A model generated the notes under the pieces. That model had not been told where the DNA came from and searched no databases. It saw only the letters and a list, made by a program, of their open reading frames with translations. A stretch of 64,000 nucleotides of DNA from RGIG2945 sp045540355 (GTDB lineage: Bacteria; Bacillota; Clostridia; Oscillospirales; Acutalibacteraceae), in assembly GCA_045540355.1 (NCBI GenBank), contig JAZQHB010000097.1:1-64000 (forward strand), given 5' to 3'. Shown here piece after piece: positions 18,701-27,700 of the stretch. The translations under genes were made by a program, and so were the position numbers. Position 1 is the stretch's first letter. The number at the start of each line of letters is the position of its first letter.

Positions 18701-20857
18701 AAGAACTCTGTCATCTACCGCTGAGCTGTAATCGAGCGTGATATCATCAATATAGAAAGTATGTACCGCAGGAGCTGTCGGCTTTATATATGTTCTGATA
18801 AATGATGGTGAACGCGTATTACTTGCATCACTTGCAATGGGGGTACAGAGATAGTCGTATTTTGAAATATCAATTGATGCATATACCCATCTTGATTCAG
18901 GGATATCAGCCTCCGTACAGGAATTGAGATTTTTTCTCGTACCGCTTACGGTTTCAAACATAAAATGATCCTGTTTGCAGGAATATGTGCCGTCTGCATT
19001 TTTCACATAAAGCTGTGACTGGAATGCAAGACCTGCCGCACCCTCGGGGATATAAAGCCACATTCCGAGAGTTGTTGCGTTCTTGCCGTTTTCAACATCA
19101 CGAAGTACTTTTGTTTCACCGATGTTGAAGATCACATTGTACGACCAGTTTGCAAAGGTTGCATCTGTATTGTCAAGACTCCATGCAAGTGCGTGATTGC
19201 CGTTTCTTGCAATACCGCCGTTGTCTTTGTCTGTTACAAAGGTTGTGCTTACAATCTGCTCGTTGAACTGACCTGCAAGCGGGCTACTTCCGACGATTGT
19301 GTTGTTAACATTGTTATCAATACACCACTGCTTTGCTTCGTCAAAGCCCACGAAACCGGCATTTGTTCCGTCTTCGAAATCATAGATAATTTCAGAGCCT
19401 TTTCCGAATGTGATTTTTAACACATCTTCAATTGAAGTATCTGCCTTGTATGTAGCGGTAAGATCAACACCCTTAAAAGCTTCGTTGCTTGTTGCGGTGA
19501 GAATATTGCCGTTAAGCGTTGCCGCAGAAGTGTCTGACAATTTGAGTGTATATGCTCCGTCCATACATACCGCCCAGTCGTCGGCACCGTATGTGGAAGC
19601 AAATTCAACCGTCATGCTCTTTGAGTACGGAAGTACCGTTTCATCAAGACTAAAAGCAAACACATCGGGATCAACAATACTGATTGTTTTTTCGCCGACA
19701 TTTTCACCTTTATAAGTCATTGTAATCTTGGCGTTGCCTTTTGTTCCGTTTGAAACAAATACACCGTCTTTGATTGTGCCGTAAGCATTGTCAACAGTCC
19801 AGCCGATGTCCTCTGTCGGAACTTCTGCGGGACCGCCTGCGGCATCAACACCCTGAACATTGATAACACCTGTTGAATAAGGTGCAAAATATTCATAATC
19901 TGTCTTTAAAACTGCGTGGTCAAATTCACCCGTTGACTTTGCTTTTGAAGCAAGGATAACGCTGTTGATTGTAGCTCGTTCCGAACCGTCTGAGGGTATT
20001 GAACGCATTGTGTTGCTTGTTTCACCCTCACGCTTTGAAACGAATGTTGATGAGCCGCCTCCGTCACAGTTAACTGCGTTAACGCAACCGAGTGCCAACA
20101 TCATTTCGCCCATTTCATAATCAGAAAGACCTGATGAAATAGGTGCATTTCGTCCGTCTACCTGACAGAAAAGAAGGGTACCGTCAGCCTTGATACCAAT
20201 CATTGAACGGGAAGCGTCTGAAGATGTGCGTTCAACCGTTGTTTTGGAAAGCTTACCGTCTTTTACAAGCCAACCGAAGTTAGCGGAAATAGCAGTAACT
20301 TCATTACCCTTAAGTGCTGTTGACATTGAACGAAGCTCGCAGTTGCCGTCACCGTCAATTGCAAGGTATGTCTGTGCACCCTTATGAACTTCGGGAGTAC
20401 CGAGCACCACTCCGTTCCATACCATATATCCGTAGGGAGCATTTGAATCGTAAGCCAACGCAGTATTCATTGCACCCACTACATTGTAGCCGAGGTCTTC
20501 GTAGTAAGCTACTGTTTTGGTGAGCTGTTCTGCTTTCCAGAATTGTGCCTTATCCTGCACTCCGTTGAGTGCAAGGTTTTCGGGATCAAGCTTATCAATT
20601 CCGTAATAACCCGGAAGGACTTCTATGTCCTTGTTTTTGGTGTCAACCTCGAAATAGTGAACAACCTTACGGTCATTACCGCTTGCGTTGTTGAGCACCA
20701 GCTCTGTTTCACTTGCACCGGGTGCCAATGCGTATTTTTTCTCGGAAATCACTGAAAAATAATTACCCGTAACACTTGCATCAAAACCCAATGCCGATAT
20801 CGGAATTATTGATAAAATCATCAATGCTGCCAATACCGTAGAAAGAATTTTTTTCAT
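15707..20857 (-). CDS. Secreted NAGPA/phosphodiester-glycosidase-like protein with Ig-like domains and cell-wall-binding repeats
   Basis: A 1716-residue protein. The ATG at 20857 is preceded by AGGAGG and starts a clear signal peptide (MKKILSTVLAALMILSIIPI), so in-frame sequence upstream is not coding. Residues ~60-300 match the phosphodiester glycosidase (NAGPA/DUF2233) family: GYMVWNG, SRSMIGIKADGTLLF and the hallmark VNCDGGGSSTF. Ig-like and carbohydrate-module-like segments follow (~300-1010). The last ~650 residues are aromatic-rich wall-binding repeats (NWYYFVNGKAVSGWQ), ending in seven ~68-residue units with DGEYYYSYWGG and GNYTFGKDGKM. It is last in the operon, 35 nt after the Wzy-like gene. 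It likely trims or remodels the surface polymer or its phosphodiester linkages outside the cell; the exact bond is unknown. Confidence 0.85.
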   Translation of the reverse strand: MKKILSTVLAALMILSIIPISALGFDASVTGNYFSVISEKKYALAPGASETELVLNNASGNDRKVVHYFEVDTKNKDIEVLPGYYGIDKLDPENLALNGVQDKAQFWKAEQLTKTVAYYEDLGYNVVGAMNTALAYDSNAPYGYMVWNGVVLGTPEVHKGAQTYLAIDGDGNCELRSMSTALKGNEVTAISANFGWLVKDGKLSKTTVERTSSDASRSMIGIKADGTLLFCQVDGRNAPISSGLSDYEMGEMMLALGCVNAVNCDGGGSSTFVSKREGETSNTMRSIPSDGSERATINSVILASKAKSTGEFDHAVLKTDYEYFAPYSTGVINVQGVDAAGGPAEVPTEDIGWTVDNAYGTIKDGVFVSNGTKGNAKITMTYKGENVGEKTISIVDPDVFAFSLDETVLPYSKSMTVEFASTYGADDWAVCMDGAYTLKLSDTSAATLNGNILTATSNEAFKGVDLTATYKADTSIEDVLKITFGKGSEIIYDFEDGTNAGFVGFDEAKQWCIDNNVNNTIVGSSPLAGQFNEQIVSTTFVTDKDNGGIARNGNHALAWSLDNTDATFANWSYNVIFNIGETKVLRDVENGKNATTLGMWLYIPEGAAGLAFQSQLYVKNADGTYSCKQDHFMFETVSGTRKNLNSCTEADIPESRWVYASIDISKYDYLCTPIASDASNTRSPSFIRTYIKPTAPAVHTFYIDDITLDYSSAVDDRVLPKIADISYTTADESVTLADKATISGNTVAFSATISDNQKLDYTSGKIYIDGNALENVSASGRYLASESVTLTSGVHTIVFEIKDTLGNTARVTRTFTIKGDEVFTLSGHNDSGLLPEIDSVYYVDIDTADIEAIDSLTASLKLQTANTWETDGITVADGFKVSSYSFNDTKDILTIKLERDGNPIDADIATLVSIPVRLWSWDGIDHVTNQPIAPEKQYATGYCPIVTVDCEVVKATVKFADTDYNGYLGAFGGEISVVTKINDTVNPWHYHDKDLTALNLEATCTTDGYTGRTYCEGCKSVIDWGTKVSASGHKYDENGECINCDDKTTMTGLYESDGNWYYFVNGKAVSGWQMIENDWYYFDVDTKIGVDGDVKVGGITYNFKDGKLTSGVWAKTLHGMRYYYGPGFYNDRGSWRNIDGKDYYFEKGVRLEGGYELVFENQKNRNWYYFNEDGSCDKSVKLADGFYTDRNGYAYSKNGEGLAGLQNIDGKYYYFDEKGYALKNGTYANHLFGDDYAAFTGLLEKNGTLYYYENGRTASYGLHEIDGDYYFVYWGGVVKTDGKFYVDTTNCGLPTGNYTFGKDGKMLDGVVEKDGNLYLYIDGKTATYGLFEVDGEYYYSYWGGVLKTDGRYFVDTTHCDLPAGNYTFGKDGKMFDGVVEKDGKLYLYQNGTTATCGLFEIDGEYYYSYWGGVLKTDGRYFVDTTFCDLPVGNYTFGKDGKMLDGVVDVNGTLYLYQNGKTATCGLFEIDGEYYYSYWGGVLKTDGRYFVDTTYCDLPVGNYTFGKDGKMLDGVVDVNGTLHLYQNGKTATCGLFEIDGEYYYSYWGGVLKTDGRYFVDTTYCDLPAGNYTFGKDGKMLDGVQNIDGKLYLYENGSTVTHGLYKIDGAYYFATWGGELKTDGRYFVDTTFCDLPAGNYTFGKDGKMYDGFVTIDSTIYYYENGSTPKPGLIEVDGDYYFVDWGGKIITNQKFYVWEGNGYTIEMNYTFDETGKVIG
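15800..17090 (-). repeat. Near-identical ~204-bp coding tandem repeats
   Basis: Seven consecutive units of about 68 codons encode the wall-binding segments of the 1716-residue protein. The middle units (around 16200-16830) recur with a period of about 204-205 nt and differ at only a few positions, mainly silent ones. Such identity favours copy-number change by recombination and makes the region prone to assembly collapse. Confidence 0.85.
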
Positions 20858-20892
20858 TACCTTTGACCTCCTGAATTTTTTATATTTGTATA

Positions 20893-22164
20893 TCAAATCT
20901 GCTGTGCAGATGTTTTCTTTGATATAAACGGTAGTGCCAATGCAAAAAATGCGAGATAACCGGCTTCTGTTCTCAATGATGAATTGTAGAAAGTGAGAGC
21001 AATGCAGATTACTGCGATTATCATGGCAATCTGACAGTGCAAGCGGTCTGACAAATTCAGCCGCAACTGTCTTAATGAATATATAAAGCAGAACACATAA
21101 AATCCGAGATATGCAGTCAAGCCTACGAAACCTGTCTCCAAAAACAGAAATGCACTTGAAAACCAATTGTAATGGAGATATTCGTATGTGTCATAAAACG
21201 GCGTGCTGAAAAACGACGATGTGTCACAATTTCCGAGACCCAGTCCGAATAAACGGCTCGGCCAATCAGTCAGAATTGTTTCTGAAATTGTCGGAATTGC
21301 AGTGAATCTGCCGAGGTCTTCAGCACTTGAATAGTTCGTAGCCGTCATAAGCTCAATGATGTGGTCAAATGTCAGCTTGTCGCTTTCATCAAATATTATT
21401 GTGAGTGCAGAACCTGCAAAAGAAATCAGTACCGCCATGACGATAAGTATTGCAAATTTTCGCCACGAAAGCTTCGTAAAAAACATAGACATTGAAAGGA
21501 TTAAAACAAAAATCAAAAAGTAGAATTTTATTTCCGCCATTGCTGCAAGTACAAGTGATGTTCCGCATTTTAAAATACACGGCAGCGGCTTTTCTTCACC
21601 GTTCATGAAAGACAAAACTGACTTTCCGATAACAACAGAGAAGAAAATTATTGAATAAGCGTTGCACCCTCTCTCTACTCCGAAGATGCCTCCGAGATAA
21701 TCCTGCTCATGACCTAAAAGGAAAAATTGCAAAGACATAACAATTGCATTTATCCAAAAAATCATATCAAGAAATTTGAATGTTGTTTTGATATCATCTT
21801 CCGTGAAAAATGCTGCAAATGCAAGAAACGCGACATAAAATCTGAAATTATTTCTCACACCCCAGAGATAAAAAATCGGCGATTGAAAATTGAACAGGTA
21901 CACTATGAAAGTATATACCAAAAATGCAAGCATTGCTATTGTAATACCAACCGTTTTTTTGCTGAAATGAGTTTTTCTTCTGATAAAAACTGCTGCGAGA
22001 ACTCCCACCCACGCAACATCTATTGTATATTTCAAAAAGCTCGGAAGCTGCAATAATTCCAAGAAGAAAGAAAGAAGAAACGGCATCACAAAAATAAACA
22101 TGGTAAGCCATTCGGGTACCGTTCTTTTTCTTATATACAGTTTTCCGAATTCTTTTGTTCTCAT
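20893..22164 (-). CDS. O-antigen polymerase/ligase-like (Wzy-type) membrane protein
   Basis: A 423-residue protein with 10 or more hydrophobic segments spaced along its whole length and a larger polar loop around residues 265-325 (DESDKLTFDHII...LGLGNCDTSSFFS), the layout of Wzy/O-antigen-ligase-like proteins. Sequence conservation in this group is poor, so the call rests on topology and on position between a GT2 gene and the secreted tail gene of a polysaccharide operon. It would polymerise lipid-linked repeat units on the outer face of the membrane. Confidence 0.75.
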   Translation of the reverse strand: MRTKEFGKLYIRKRTVPEWLTMFIFVMPFLLSFFLELLQLPSFLKYTIDVAWVGVLAAVFIRRKTHFSKKTVGITIAMLAFLVYTFIVYLFNFQSPIFYLWGVRNNFRFYVAFLAFAAFFTEDDIKTTFKFLDMIFWINAIVMSLQFFLLGHEQDYLGGIFGVERGCNAYSIIFFSVVIGKSVLSFMNGEEKPLPCILKCGTSLVLAAMAEIKFYFLIFVLILSMSMFFTKLSWRKFAILIVMAVLISFAGSALTIIFDESDKLTFDHIIELMTATNYSSAEDLGRFTAIPTISETILTDWPSRLFGLGLGNCDTSSFFSTPFYDTYEYLHYNWFSSAFLFLETGFVGLTAYLGFYVFCFIYSLRQLRLNLSDRLHCQIAMIIAVICIALTFYNSSLRTEAGYLAFFALALPFISKKTSAQQI

Positions 22165-22181
22165 AAGTTTTTTCCTTCGGA

Positions 22182-23195
22182 CTATTTTGCCTTTAATTCT
22201 AATAATTTACGACAGATAAAATATAACTTTTTTCTGTAGCATTTCCAGAAAAATTCTGCTGACCTTGATAATAAATTCAGAACATCTTTTTCGACTGCTT
22301 CCGTCAAAAATTTATCGTCAAATATTTCTTTTAAAAACTTGTTCTTTTCGTCCTTGCTTAAATCAGCATTTATAATCTGCTTTAATTCTGCGACGGTATA
22401 CATCAGATATCTTGCTTTGATGTAATATAAAATTTCTTCGGGATAGTTTTGTTTTTTGCAGATATCCGTAGCTCTTAATAAAAATGCGTTGTTGAGCTCG
22501 CGGGAATTTTTTTTGAATCTTCTTGAAAAAGATTTTTCATTTTTACGGTAAAAATATAAGCTCTCATCAATCACGCAAGCTGATAAAATATGAGAAAAAT
22601 ATTCAAGCAGAAAACAAGCATCTTCAGAGACAAATTCTTTCTCCGTTGCGAAAGAAATGTTTTCTCTTTTTATAATATCAAGCCTGAACATCTTCATACA
22701 GATGCTTATTCCCAAACCGTTTTTGTAAGTAAAAAGTCCGGGTAAAAGCTCATTTATCGCATCAATTTTTTCAAAATGTTTTTTGTCGGTTTTAACTTCT
22801 TTTAACTCGCATTTTCCGTCAGGTGCTACATCACTGTGTCCGAACATCACGATGTCTGATGAATTTTCTTCTGCTTTTAAAATACATTTTTCAACGGTTT
22901 CTTCATCAAAATAATCATCGCCGTCAAGAAAGAAAATATAGTCGCCCGTGGCTTCATTTATACCGTCATTTCTTGCTTGTCCGACACCTGAATTTTCTTT
23001 GTGTATGACTGTAATTCTTTCATCTTTTTTTGACCATGAATCGCAGATTTCGGGTGAGTTATCAGCCGAGCCGTCATCAACTAAAATTATTCTGATATTT
23101 TTATATGTCTGATTGACCGCAGACTCTATACATCTGTCGAGAAATTCTCCGACATTGTATATCGGTATAATTATTGAAGCTGACGGTTGTTTCAT
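22182..23195 (-). CDS. Family 2 glycosyltransferase
   Basis: A 337-residue GT-A enzyme. SASIIIPIYNVGEFLDRCI opens the domain, followed by ILVDDGS, a nucleotide-binding acidic region (NSGVGQARNDG) and the DxD-type metal site FFLDGDDYFD. The last ~120 residues are Lys-rich and helical. GGAG lies only 1 nt before the ATG at 23201 but 7 nt before the ATG at 23195, so 23195 is chosen. Either start overlaps or abuts the upstream stop (ATGA arrangement), showing translational coupling. Donor and acceptor sugars are unknown. Confidence 0.9.
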   Translation of the reverse strand: MKQPSASIIIPIYNVGEFLDRCIESAVNQTYKNIRIILVDDGSADNSPEICDSWSKKDERITVIHKENSGVGQARNDGINEATGDYIFFLDGDDYFDEETVEKCILKAEENSSDIVMFGHSDVAPDGKCELKEVKTDKKHFEKIDAINELLPGLFTYKNGLGISICMKMFRLDIIKRENISFATEKEFVSEDACFLLEYFSHILSACVIDESLYFYRKNEKSFSRRFKKNSRELNNAFLLRATDICKKQNYPEEILYYIKARYLMYTVAELKQIINADLSKDEKNKFLKEIFDDKFLTEAVEKDVLNLLSRSAEFFWKCYRKKLYFICRKLLELKAK

Positions 23196-23197
23196 TT

Positions 23198-24214
23198 TCA
23201 TTCTCCGATTTTTTCAAGATATGATACTGTGTTATTCCAATCATATTCCATAACACTTTTTCTTGTTTCTGCTTTACTGTCACAAGCTTTTTTTACAAGC
23301 TCATTCAGCTTGTCGGCATCAAAGGATTCAGTGAAATAGAATCCGTCTTTACCCATAAATTCTTTCATCGCACCAAAGCAGGTTGTAATTATCGGTTTGT
23401 TACAAGCTGCCGCTTCCATGCATGAAAGAGGAATGTCAATGCAACGACCCGATTCGATTACGGGGAAAAAGTAGACATCTGACATCTGATAAATTTCCTC
23501 GATGTCGGGAATAAAATCATCAATTATTCTGATGTTTTCACAAGAGAGCAAGTCTTTTTTTAATTCAATATCCTGCTCATTTTTTGTCAGAGTGCTTGTA
23601 ACCAACAAAACAGAATAATCGTTTGAAAACTTTTTGAGGTGTTCAATATTTCTGCCTCTGTTAAGATGCCCGACATGAAGTATTATTTTTTTATCGGGAT
23701 CAAAATTGTATTTGATTTTCAGCTCTCTGATTTTTTCATTATCTGCGGGAACGAACTTTCTTGTATCCACTCCCGTTTTTAAATGTTTTACCCGTTTTGC
23801 ACCGACTATTTGCGAGTAAAAATTCTCTGCATTTTTTGAAAAAACAATAAGTCTTGCTTTGCTCTTTTTTAAAAAAAGTCTTGTCAGAAAATCCGCCTCG
23901 GTTGTCATTGTCATTATGACACTCAACTGTTTTTTAAACCGTAGTGACAAATTAAAAATCCTCAATGCATTTGCCCAAGGTCTTGCAGGGAAAGGTATGA
24001 ATAAAACATCTTCATTTTTATCGAGCTTTTTCAAATCTCCTCCGATGAAAAATTTATTGAGGCTTATATTTTCATCAGCAAGCTCATTCGTTTTATCATA
24101 AGAAATTACTTTGCAGTTCTTTAGAGTTTTTTTTATTCTTTTCACTAAACTTGCCGCAAGCTTTACCGCACCCTCGTCAGCAGTTTTCGTCAGACAGTTT
24201 GTCAGTATCAGCAT
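23198..24214 (-). CDS. GT-B glycosyltransferase (family 1/4-like)
   Basis: A 338-residue protein with the C-terminal Rossmann half of GT-B enzymes: KIILHVGHLNRGRNIEHLKK, DDFIPDIEEIYQMSDVYFFP and the acidic EAAACNKPIITT donor-site segment. The N-terminal half is divergent, so acceptor class cannot be guessed. ATG 24214 with AGGTGG upstream is chosen; it overlaps the radical SAM gene by 7 nt. Part of the polysaccharide operon. Confidence 0.8.
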   Translation of the reverse strand: MLILTNCLTKTADEGAVKLAASLVKRIKKTLKNCKVISYDKTNELADENISLNKFFIGGDLKKLDKNEDVLFIPFPARPWANALRIFNLSLRFKKQLSVIMTMTTEADFLTRLFLKKSKARLIVFSKNAENFYSQIVGAKRVKHLKTGVDTRKFVPADNEKIRELKIKYNFDPDKKIILHVGHLNRGRNIEHLKKFSNDYSVLLVTSTLTKNEQDIELKKDLLSCENIRIIDDFIPDIEEIYQMSDVYFFPVIESGRCIDIPLSCMEAAACNKPIITTCFGAMKEFMGKDGFYFTESFDADKLNELVKKACDSKAETRKSVMEYDWNNTVSYLEKIGE

Positions 24215-25293
24215 TTTACCACCTGACAATTCTCGCAGGTTGAACACGCGTCAAGAGCTTCTTTTGTAACTTTTCCGTCACGGAAATCCCTGACGATTTT
24301 GATTTCATACATCGAATATTTTTTCTTCTTAAAAAAGCGAAGAAATTTGTGTCTGATAACCCACAAAACAGGCTTGTGAATATACTTGTGCATTGCGGGT
24401 GAAACAGAACCTATCATCCAACAATTTCTGTCGCATGAACGAACCTTGGCTCTGACTTTTTCAGCCTCCTTACCGTTCCAGAGTTCATCCCAGCTCTGAG
24501 TGTTGAGGTTGCCCATAACCTCTTTCTCTTTTGTTCCGTTGCATGGCATAACATCGCCGTAGGGGTCAATAAAAAATGTGTCAAAGCTCATGTCACAAGG
24601 AAGCAGTCGTTTCTGACTGAAAATATAGTTTATAAGTCCGTGGTTGAAGTATGCTCTGAACCACTTTTTCGGACTGTTTGATTCGAGTAATCTGTTGATA
24701 AGCTTTTCAAAATTTTGTGCTACCATCAATCTGTCATGAATGATGTTATTTGACTCAACAAAGTAAAAGCTGTTGTGCAAAGATGCTGTTGCAAACTCCA
24801 TTCCGAGTTCATCGGAAATATTATAAAGCTCTACCAGGTCAGGAGCATTTTTATCCTGCACCGTCATGCCGAAGCCGACATCCTTCATACCCATTTCAAC
24901 GAGCGTTTTCAATGTGGTATATCCTCTCATGAATCCGTCCTCAAGTCCTCGGATTTCGTTGTTGGTTTCTTCAAGTCCCTCGATGGAAATTCTGATTCCT
25001 ATCTGCGGAAATTCTTTGCAGAGGTCAACAATTCTGTCCGTGAAAAAGCCGTTGGTTGATATAACAATTCTGTCACTTTTTTTATAAAGCTCGCGGACGA
25101 TTTCTTTCAGGTCTTCGCGGATAAACGGTTCTCCGCCCGTGATGTTTGTAAAGTACATTTCAGGCAATTTTTTAATTGTATCTATTGAAATTTCTTCTTC
25201 CGCTTTTGACGGAACTTTATATCTGTTGCACATTGTGCATTTTGCATTGCAACGGTATGTAACAATAACCGTTCCGTTAAGCTTTTTTGTCAT
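24208..25293 (-). CDS. Radical SAM protein with SPASM-type C-terminal cysteines
   Basis: A ~361-residue protein. The N-terminus has the [4Fe-4S]-SAM site CNAKCTMC, then NITGGEPFIREDL and IVISTNGF, standard radical SAM motifs. Further Cys residues (LPCDMSF, MPCNGT, CDRNCW, and the tail CSTCENCQVVKC) fit a SPASM/Twitch auxiliary-cluster region. It sits among GT genes with 2- and 7-nt junctions. No small precursor peptide is encoded nearby, so a RiPP role is not supported; a sugar, lipid-linked glycan or surface-protein modification is possible. ATG at 25293 follows AGAGG; the longer upstream frame overlaps the neighbour and lacks motifs. Confidence 0.85.
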   Translation of the reverse strand: MTKKLNGTVIVTYRCNAKCTMCNRYKVPSKAEEEISIDTIKKLPEMYFTNITGGEPFIREDLKEIVRELYKKSDRIVISTNGFFTDRIVDLCKEFPQIGIRISIEGLEETNNEIRGLEDGFMRGYTTLKTLVEMGMKDVGFGMTVQDKNAPDLVELYNISDELGMEFATASLHNSFYFVESNNIIHDRLMVAQNFEKLINRLLESNSPKKWFRAYFNHGLINYIFSQKRLLPCDMSFDTFFIDPYGDVMPCNGTKEKEVMGNLNTQSWDELWNGKEAEKVRAKVRSCDRNCWMIGSVSPAMHKYIHKPVLWVIRHKFLRFFKKKKYSMYEIKIVRDFRDGKVTKEALDACSTCENCQVVKC

Positions 25294-25295
25294 AG

Positions 25296-26474
25296 TTATA
25301 CCTCTGATTTGAAATATTGAGCATAAGTTTTTGCAACAAAATCCCAACTGTATTTTTCAATGTTTTTGCTGATGCTTTGTGCATCTTTTTTCTCTGATTT
25401 TATAAGCTTGTCCACAGTTTCAGCCAACTCGTTTTCATCATGATAAATATAATATCCGCCGTTCAAATCGAACATAAGATTATCGCTCATTACAACGGGT
25501 GTGCCTGAAGAAATCGCTTCAAGAATTACAAGTCCGAAGGCTTCCATAGTCGATGTAAACAAACTGCAATCAGCCATGTTATAATAATAATTCAGCTCTT
25601 TGTCGGGTGAGAGTTCGCCCAAGTAGATAACCTGATTTTCTATATCTTTTTTTCTCGCAAATTCTTTGATTGAGGATTGATATTCCTCGTCAATAATTCC
25701 GCCAGCATAAAGATAACAAACATCTTTGTTTTCTTTTAAATATTTTGCCAACATCTGAACAGAACCTGACTGATTTTTCCTCGGACAAACAGAACCGACC
25801 TGGAAAATTATTTTTTTGTTTTCAAGATTTTTTTCGTGTTTGAATTTTTCAATTTCTTCATTCGGTAAAGGTGAATATTTTTGAGTGTTTACTCCGTTTA
25901 AAATTTTGAAAATTTTTTCACTTTTTACTGACAGTTTTTCAGTAAAATGTTTTTTTGTCAAATCGTTTAAAACAAAAACCTTGTCTGCATTTCTTACTGA
26001 AAAAACTTCCTGAAAATATTTCTTTTTAACCGTGCTTTCTATCTCATTCCAATCAGCACCCCAGATATAGGAATGTACCGTGTATGCAGTAATTGCTTTT
26101 TGCTGAAGTTTTTTCGGGACAAGTTTTTTGTAAAAGAAAAAGTTGTATTGATTATGAAAATGAAGGACAATTTTTTCTTCTGTTTTTCTTAAAATGTTTT
26201 TTATTTTTTTTGCAAGTGCAACGGAGTAAAAAACTCTTTTGAGCTTATGCATTATTCCGAGACTTACATCTGTACTTGTGAAAAATTTTGATAGCTTTAC
26301 CTCGGTAATCGGAAGGTCTGTTTTCGCTCTGTTTTCTGTGAATATATCAATAATTTCAGCATCCTCGCCGTTTTTTAAAAACGATCGGGTAAGCTCCTCA
26401 ACTACTATTTCCGTCGCCGCACCCATCTGTGCCGGTATCGGTGTGTAACCCGTTCCTATCTCGTAAATCTTCAT
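25296..26474 (-). CDS. Family 4 glycosyltransferase
   Basis: A 392-residue GT-B enzyme. MGAATEIVVEELTRSFLKNG is the acceptor-side glycine-rich start. IIFQVGSVCPRKNQSG marks the donor domain, and EAFGLVILEAISSGTPVVMS is the EX7E donor-binding motif of GT4. It begins at an ATG sharing bases with the previous gene's TAA stop (TAATG) and is followed after 2 nt by the radical SAM gene. Substrate is unknown. Confidence 0.9.
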   Translation of the reverse strand: MKIYEIGTGYTPIPAQMGAATEIVVEELTRSFLKNGEDAEIIDIFTENRAKTDLPITEVKLSKFFTSTDVSLGIMHKLKRVFYSVALAKKIKNILRKTEEKIVLHFHNQYNFFFYKKLVPKKLQQKAITAYTVHSYIWGADWNEIESTVKKKYFQEVFSVRNADKVFVLNDLTKKHFTEKLSVKSEKIFKILNGVNTQKYSPLPNEEIEKFKHEKNLENKKIIFQVGSVCPRKNQSGSVQMLAKYLKENKDVCYLYAGGIIDEEYQSSIKEFARKKDIENQVIYLGELSPDKELNYYYNMADCSLFTSTMEAFGLVILEAISSGTPVVMSDNLMFDLNGGYYIYHDENELAETVDKLIKSEKKDAQSISKNIEKYSWDFVAKTYAQYFKSEV

Positions 26475-27673
26475 TATTTTTCTCCGTAAATTTTCATAAG
26501 TTTTTCGTAATATGTATCGGGAGATTCAAAGCTTTTTTTCTTGCAATTTTCAGTAAATTTTTCTTTCAGACCGGGAGTTTCAAGAAAATATCTTAATTTC
26601 TTTTCAAGGTCATCAACATTACCTGCTTCAAAAGACAGTCCCGTTTTTCCTTCATCTATAAGCTCGGGAATACCGCCGATATTTGCAATAATAACAGGTG
26701 TGAGCAAGGTCTGCGATTCCATGACTGAATACGGACAATTTTCATACATTTCCGACGGACAAACGCTGCAAACTGCTTTTGCAATCAATTCTTTCAGTTC
26801 TTCTCCGTCTTTGAAACCGATGAAATATGCGTTTTTAACTTCTGCGATATCTTTTTCAGCTTCTCCGTAGCCCGCGAAAATGAATTTTACATCGGGCATT
26901 CTTTTTGCAACCTCAAGCAAAGTATTTGTACCCTTGTCCTTTGAAAGATGACCGAATTCCAAAACATAATCGGACTTTTGGGTCACATTCATTTTCTGAG
27001 TTTCAATAAAATTATGAAGTGTAACCGTTTTTTCCGACAATCGTTTTTGTGTATCCAATTTGCTTTTCAGAAATGCTGACGGACAGATAATTTTATCAAC
27101 ATAATTATACGCGTTATTATGCTTCCAGAAATACGCATCAAGCATTGCAAGAAAGCTCTTTGCACGGGAGTTTTTCATGCACTTTGTTTTCAGACAATGT
27201 ATGTAATTTCCGCCGAGGCATTTTTCGCAGATATTGATTTGTGTATCAAAAAGTCCGTGGCTCGGACAGACTAATTGGTAGTCATGTGCGGTGTAAATTA
27301 TTTTTATTTTTTTATCGGTTTTTTTGCGGAATTTTTCAATTTCCAAAATGATGCTCGGAGTAAGATGAAAGTGAATGTTATTCAGATGAACAACATCGGG
27401 GGAAAAATTTTCAAGAACTTTTCTGATTTTTTTCCGAGCCTGTGTCGAGTAAATTATTCTGAGGGGTGCTTTCAGATTTTTTCTGATTCCCTCATTAAAG
27501 TCCATGTCGGAAACATAGGAGTCCGCAGAGTTTCCTACGATATTTTTTTCATTTTCAAGACCGAAATATTCGACTTCATGACCGTGCTTTTTCAAGGTTT
27601 CTCCGAGCTTGAAAACATAGGTTTCAGCTCCGCCTTTGGGATATAAAAATTTATTTACCAAAAGCACTTTCAC
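26474..27673 (-). CDS. Family 4 glycosyltransferase with a Cys-rich insert
   Basis: About 399 residues. VLLVNKFLYPKGGAETYVFK is the N-terminal acceptor/phosphate loop. A Cys-rich stretch (CEKCLGGNYIHCLKTKC, ~residues 160-177) is seen in a subset of GT4 enzymes. ENCPYSVMESQTLLTPVIIA covers the donor site. A GTG at 27673 preceded by AAAGGAA is the best start, because the upstream TTG at 27700 overlaps the region that carries the ribosome site. Part of the polysaccharide operon; substrate unknown. Confidence 0.85.
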   Translation of the reverse strand: MKVLLVNKFLYPKGGAETYVFKLGETLKKHGHEVEYFGLENEKNIVGNSADSYVSDMDFNEGIRKNLKAPLRIIYSTQARKKIRKVLENFSPDVVHLNNIHFHLTPSIILEIEKFRKKTDKKIKIIYTAHDYQLVCPSHGLFDTQINICEKCLGGNYIHCLKTKCMKNSRAKSFLAMLDAYFWKHNNAYNYVDKIICPSAFLKSKLDTQKRLSEKTVTLHNFIETQKMNVTQKSDYVLEFGHLSKDKGTNTLLEVAKRMPDVKFIFAGYGEAEKDIAEVKNAYFIGFKDGEELKELIAKAVCSVCPSEMYENCPYSVMESQTLLTPVIIANIGGIPELIDEGKTGLSFEAGNVDDLEKKLRYFLETPGLKEKFTENCKKKSFESPDTYYEKLMKIYGEK

Positions 27674-27700
27674 AGCCTGCCATTCCTTTCCGTTTTGCAA

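Noticed and set aside
15707..21166. Long version of the secreted glycosidase starting at 21166
   Set aside because: It would overlap the Wzy-like gene and put ~100 residues before an obvious signal peptide that has its own AGGAGG site.
24208..25293. Radical SAM gene as part of a RiPP cluster
   Set aside because: No short precursor frame, protease or peptide exporter is nearby; junctions to glycosyltransferase genes are 2 and 7 nt.
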